Shown here: positions 58,901 to 64,000 of the stretch, in pieces
How positions within the stretch are numbered: position 1 is the stretch's first letter
Layout: each line of letters opens with the position of its first letter
Assembly: GCF_030272615.1 (NCBI RefSeq)
Contig: NC_081412.1
Location: forward strand, 143,178,247 to 143,242,246
Source: Cryptomeria japonica
Lineage: Eukaryota; Streptophyta; Pinopsida; Cupressales; Cupressaceae
Length of the DNA stretch: 64,000 nucleotides
Direction of reading: 5' to 3'
Position numbers and translations under genes: made by a program
Notes under the pieces: generated by a model
What the model saw: the letters and a program-made list of their open reading frames with translations, nothing else
Database searches by the model: none
Told to the model about the DNA's origin: nothing

Positions 58901-61900
58901 CATTTTGCCCACCTACTGCAAAGAGGACACCTTTCATAATCAAAGCACCATCAAACATTATCCCCACTGCCCCATCGAGGCTCACAACCCCACCGCAACC
59001 GTCATCAATATCATTCATCCCACCAAATGAACCAGTAATCCTATCAGCAACACCATTTGTAGCAGCAACTATATTGGAACCCGCAGCAGCATCTATGGCA
59101 CCAGCCATTCCAACAGAAGTCACTAAATCAACACTGCCGATACTTCCAGTGACAAATCCATTAAACCCCATCACAATTCCTACAGCACCGATCACTACAA
59201 AGATACATAAACCAATCACACCTGTCGTGTTTAACTCCAAAGACATCCCAGTATGGTATAGCAATCGGATGCTGGAAAGTGATTCAGAGACCGACTCACA
59301 TGAGTGGGAATTTGATTCTGTACAACTTAATACTTCAGATGAGGAAGACACATCACCACCTCCACCATGCAAAGACATCCCTATTTACGGAGAAGCACAG
59401 ATAAAGACCACTTGGGTTCCTGAGCTGGAAACATCTTCCACAGACCCTACGTCTCATCCTATGCCTGATTCTGACAGGGAAAGTACCATCAACGACCTTC
59501 ACCACACTGTCTTGACCCTCACTGATACCTCTAACAAACTTAATCTAGTCGATGAAGTAATGCCCATTGTCCACCCTGAACTCATCGAATGGAACCAACC
59601 AAATCCCCCATGTCTTGATCTCTTCCAAAATGATGAGGCTATCATTGACTTTTTGGAATTACGGGATAATCTACCAAGCGGGGATCACAAAGCTGGATTC
59701 GCCATTGAACTTAATAGCGCAGCATACTTTGGGGCGGATGCCAAACCTTTCAGCTGCAAAAACATAACAATAAAACATGGATCTTCCAGTGAAAACCACA
59801 CTGTGGCACTGTTTGATCCAACAAAAGTAAAAAGAAAGAGCGTATCCAATGGTGAAAACCTCTTTGAGGCGCCTGAGGATAAAGGGTTTGACATCCTCCC
59901 TGCTAGTACACAACAGGAACGATCCACGATTCTTATTGAGGAAACCAAAGAATACAATGTGGGGACTCCTGAAAACCCTCATATCATACATCTGGCATCT
60001 CTTCTTACTCCAGAGGAACAACCTCAATTCATAGAGTTCTTCCAGAAGCGCCAAATCAACTTTGCATGGTCATATGCAGACATGCCTGGGCTGGATCCTG
60101 ATTTAGTTATGCATCATCTCACAGTAGCAAAAGGAGCCAAACCTGTCAAGCAGAAGCTTCGTAAGATGCATCCTTAGATTGCCATGCTAGTCAAAACCGA
60201 ACTCAAGAAACTCCTGGATGTTGGTTTCATTAGACCAATTGATTATGCAGAATGGATCTCCAATATTGTGCCTGTCGGCAAACCAAAAGGGGGCATCCGC
60301 ATTTGTACAGACTTCAGAGACCTGAATAAGGCATGTCCTAAGGATGACTTCCCCCTTCCAAATATCGACATCATAGTGGATCTAACAGCAGGACATGCCA
60401 TGCTTTCACTCATGGATGGCTTTTCAGGATATAATCAAATAAAGATGGCACCGGAAGATCAACATAATACAGCCTTCACATGTCCATGGGGCACATACTG
60501 CTGGAATGTAATGCCTTTTGGTCTAAAGAATGCAGGAGCGACCTATCAGAGAGCAATGACCACCATCTTCCATGACATGATGCATACCATGATGGAAGAT
60601 TATGTGGATGACTTACTAGCAAAATCACTTACTAGAGAAGGACATCTCCACATCTTAGATCAAATCTTTGATAGACTGGAACAATACCATGTTCGACTCA
60701 ACCCAAAGAAATGTGTCTTTGGAGTAACCTCTGGGAAGCTTCTAGGATACATTGTCTCAAGCAAAGGTATTGAGGTCGATCCAGCAAAGGTAAAGGCAAT
60801 CATGGACATGCCACCTCCAAAGAATATCAGTCAGCTAAGGACACTACAAGGACGGCTTCAATCCATCCGAAGATTCATTGCACAATTGGCTGATAAGTGT
60901 CACCCATTCACACACCTGCTACACAAGAACATACGCTTTCAATGGGATGACAGATGCCAGCAAGCATTTCAGGCACTTAAAGACTATCTCATGAATCCAC
61001 CATTGTTGATGCCACCAGATCCAAGTAGACCATTATTACTCTATATCTCAGCGACAAGTACAGCATTAGGTGTACTACTGGCACAACATAATGCAGAAGG
61101 CAAAGAATGTGCTATATACTACATCTCTCGCACACTGGTTGGCTATGAACTCAATTACACACCTATTGAGCGAGCTTGCCTAGCAGTAATCTTGGCAACC
61201 ACTAAATTGTGACACTATCTATTAACACACAAGGTACAACTCATCGCAAAGATTGATCCACTCAAGTACTTACTCAGCAAAGCAGCATTGATAGGTCGCT
61301 TGGCCAAATGGGTGATGATTCTAAGTGAATTTGACATTGAGTATGTGGACCGTAAGGATATCAAAGGGCAAGTTATTGTAGATTAGTTGGTCGATGCACC
61401 ACTCATAGGCGATCATCCTCTCATTTCCAATTTTCCAGATGAAGAGATATTCATGATCACAGAAGCACAACCATGGAAACTATATTTTGATGGTTCATAC
61501 ACTAGGCATGGCTCGGGGGCAGGCATTCTGTTTATCACACCTCAAGGTGATAGCATCCCGAAGTCTTACAGGCTCACATTTCCATGCACAAACAACATAG
61601 CAGAGTATGAGGCTTTGATCACAGGACTCAGGCTAGCCATACAATGGAAATTACAAGAACTGCAAGTATATGGCGATTCCCAACTAGTCATTCGACAAGA
61701 AATAGATGAGTATCAAACCAAGGATGATAAACTCATGCCATACAAACAAATGGTGGACAGTCTAAAGACATCATTCACTACTATCACTTTTGAGCAGATA
61801 CCAAGAGATCAGAATCAAGCTGCTGACGCCATGGCTACCATCGTATCTCTCCTAGATCTTCCACAAAATTCAACACGCTACGAGTTCTTGGTAGAACAGC

Positions 61901-63225
61901 TTTGGATTCCCGCTTATGATATCCCCGAATCCGAAATGATATATCGCCTTGTCGGTTCTGAATCCCCATGGTACGGTGAGTTCTACACCTATCTCCGTGA
62001 TCACACCCTTCCTCCCAACCAATCAAATAACCAACGAAAAACCTTCATTCGCCAAACTGCTCGATATACCATTATTGCCGAAACCCTATACCGACGTAGT
62101 CTTGATGGTACTCTCCTTCGGTGTCTGGAACAAGATGAGATAACAAAGGCTTTGGAAGAGGTACATGAAGGAATTTGTGGGACTCACTCAAGTGGTCCAT
62201 CACTAGCCAAGAAACTCATGCGAGCTGGATACTATTGGCCATCTATGGAAAAGGATTCCTACTACTTTGTCAGGAAATGCAAGAAATGTCAAGTTCACGG
62301 TGACCTGATACATGCACTAGCACAGGAACTACAACCAATCACAACACCATGGCCTTTTTGTCAATGGGGCCTTGACCTTGTGGGTAAGATTCATCCATCT
62401 TCATCCAATGGCCATAAATTCATTATTACCGCCACTGAATATTTCACAAAGTGGATCGAAGCTGTTCCACTTACCCAAGTCACCGGCAAGCAGATCGCCT
62501 CATTCATCCTCAATTACATCATCTTCCGGTATGGTGTACCCATGTCCATCGTCACAGATAACGGTCTTCCTTTTAAAAATCAGGATGTCCGTGAACTTTG
62601 TGAGAAATTTCATATCCAACACCGCTTTTCCACTCCCTATTACCCACAAGGAAATGGTCAGGCTGAAGCATCCAATAAAAACATATTAAGAATCCTAAAG
62701 AAGACAGTCAATGATGTCGGTCGTGATTGGCATGTTCAATTGAATCTAGCGCTATGGGCATATCGAACTAGCATTCGAACCCCTACAGGTGCAACTCCTT
62801 ATTCATTAGTCTATGGTGCCGAAGCTATCTTACCTATTGAAGTTGAGATACCATCATTACGAGTTTCCTTGCATAAACTCATCGATGATGAAGCATATAG
62901 AGTATCCCGTCTTCAGGACTTAGAGTTACTTGATGAGAAACGACAAGCTGCATACAATCATCTCAAAGCCTATCAGCAGCGCATGAGCAGAAGCTACAAT
63001 CACCGAGTTAGATCTCGTACATTTGAGGTAGGTGATCTTGTTCTTCGAGAAAATCCTCGCAACCAACCAAACAGAGAACATCAAGGCAAGTTTGAATCAA
63101 ATTGGCTCGGCCCATATGTTGTCACTGCTGTATTCGGGTCCGGGGCATATCAGTTGGCTACATCAGAAGGAGAACCGCTTGCAGATCCAATCAACAGCAT
63201 GCACCTCAAACGGTTTTATACCTAA
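55939..63225 (+). pseudogene. Element B gag-pol polyprotein, single frame with four stops
   Basis: One uninterrupted frame of 2428 codons apart from stops at 58021 (TAG), 60175 (TAG), 61210 (TGA) and 61384 (TAG); no frameshift. Start MAQTRSRSRQREIEIEEEED. Capsid-type gag about residues 158-330 (FETPKFKKYRGKGDPHDHV, GTTTSWFSRLPGG). CHHC knuckle at 463-476 (CEFHQGRGHKTSNC). Protease DNGAGLN with Asp684. LLGRPWIH from 755. G-patch-like segment about 928-971 (MGYDGQSALGY, GNTGLGF). A proline- and threonine-rich linker, about 1010-1150, encodes many PIP/TAP blocks. RT with YVDD at 1555-1558. RNase H, then the Tat-specific second RNase H (LYFDGSYTRHGSGAG). Integrase HHCC finger (about 62160-62310), then the D,D,E core (WGLDLVGKI, VTDNGLPFKN, GQAEASNKN). 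No chromodomain. The 3' end is PINSMHLKRFYT. The stops block full translation, so it needs rescue from other copies. Confidence 0.95.
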
Positions 63226-64000
63226 GCTGTATAGAGCATCAGGCTCCCCTACATTTCAGAAAAATACCAAAAACATTCAGAAAAATGTCCTAAAGAAAAT
63301 ACAAAAACATTCAAAGAAGTAAAGAAAAATCATACATCCAAACGGTGAACAACCACTCCGGTGGCACCTTGGGTAAGTATGATGGTGAAAATATGGCAAA
63401 CAGGTGCCACTCGTAAAGGCAATGGCTCCAGTATCTTTCAGGCTCGTTGCAATCACATTCAGGCACACCTACATCCATCCATCCCAACCACGACTTGTTA
63501 TTTGATCTACAATTAAGAAAGTACTCCATGCATCTAGCATCCCACCTTTTCATAGTCAGGTCTACAAACTGGGGGCAATACCCTTACCCTAGTGATGGAA
63601 GTGGATTCTACATTATCTTGTATATCATTACGCTCTTCATTTAGGCAAATCATCAGAAAATATCAAAAACATTCAAAAATGACTCTCAGAAAAATACCAA
63701 AAACATTCAAAATTGTTTCACAAAATCCATAAAACATCGGAAAACCCATCAAAAATCACACAAAAACATGGCAACACCTTGTACATATTTATCCGATCAG
63801 ATACAAAATAAACATTGACAACTACTCACACACTGACCATTTACCAATCAACCCAACACAATCGACATCAACAAATCCAAACCTGTCTTTAAACAAGGAT
63901 GCATCCTTCCTTACCAAAACAAAGACAAGATGACATTTTCTTTGACAAGAAAATTCTGTTAAGCTATCAAATGCTTGGTTGATTTGTGAGTACAATCGTT
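63226..64000 (+). other. Element B 3' spacer, to the window end
   Basis: Contains repeats of CAGAAAAATACCAAAAACAT at about 63257 and 63687 with variants between. Small open frames carry no recognisable domain. No polypurine tract or LTR is reached. The strand was read both ways for an antisense gene like that of element A; none was found in these 775 bases. Confidence 0.6.

Larger units (their letters stand above)
51852..64000 (+). mobile_element. Gypsy element B (Tat type), 3' end outside window
   Basis: Starts with an LTR inside the Copia integrase remnant, then primer site, long leader, one-frame gag-pol (55939-63225) and a 3' spacer. The 3' LTR is beyond the window. The left 5-mer is AAATC, so the right flank should begin AAATC if the target duplication is intact. 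It is the best preserved autonomous-type element here. Confidence 0.92.

Noticed and set aside
58764-59378. 204-codon minus-strand open frame
   Set aside because: Shadow of the proline- and threonine-rich linker of element B polyprotein; no family similarity.

Overview
The window looks like repeat-dominated nuclear DNA of a seed plant, and the style suggests a gymnosperm, possibly a conifer. The reasons are nested LTR retrotransposons of both superfamilies filling about 90 percent of the sequence, long AT-rich LTRs, plant Tat-type Ty3/Gypsy polyproteins with a second RNase H, and a plant nitrate transporter gene with plant introns. The species cannot be named from the sequence. No bacterial, organellar or viral gene was seen.

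Only one host gene is convincing: a high-affinity nitrate transporter of the NRT2 family at 29833-32903 (+). It has three exons, GT..AG introns at phases 0 and 2, and an intact 508-codon reading frame. It sits in a pocket of about 5 kb (28.4-33.7 kb). A 30-bp minisatellite lies directly upstream and a roughly 141-bp tandem repeat fills much of intron 1.

Left part (1-28.4 kb). The window opens inside an LTR of the same family as element A (1-1642). A Tat-like element on the minus strand (D: LTR 10345-11444, PBS 10324-10341, leader to its left) was split by a complete but decayed Copia element (2646-9953, target duplication TCTTT). A 36-bp minisatellite (11560-11896, resuming at 23569) was split by a large non-coding LTR element (11902-23568, minus orientation, LARD-like). 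That element in turn holds a TIR element (16019-17012), a solo Copia LTR (19260-20066, TSD GAAAG) and two tRNA-derived SINEs inside one of its LTRs. A decayed LINE follows (about 23.9-26.6 kb), then a solo LTR of the LARD family (26807-28409).

Right part (33.7-64 kb). Element A (33722-46415) is a Tat-type Gypsy element with both LTRs and decayed protease-RT-RNase H-integrase, but no recognisable gag capsid. Between pol and its 3' LTR it carries a spliced antisense gene with a plant mobile domain (PMD). A minus-strand Copia remnant (48170-51851) contains a solo LTR (48840-50107, TSD TATAG) and is cut by element B (51852 to beyond the window). Element B is the youngest-looking Gypsy copy: one 2428-codon gag-pol frame broken only by four stop codons.

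Points of most interest: (1) arrays of an AGCGCT(A/T)TTG-type motif lie at the same distance 3' of the PBS in elements B and D, although these use different primer sites; (2) a 40-nt primer-site complement in element B extends through the T-arm of what appears to be tRNA-Trp; (3) a multi-exon antisense PMD gene rides in a gag-less Gypsy element; (4) LARD and element B share a U3 promoter but not U5 or PBS; (5) three solo LTRs with checkable target duplications.
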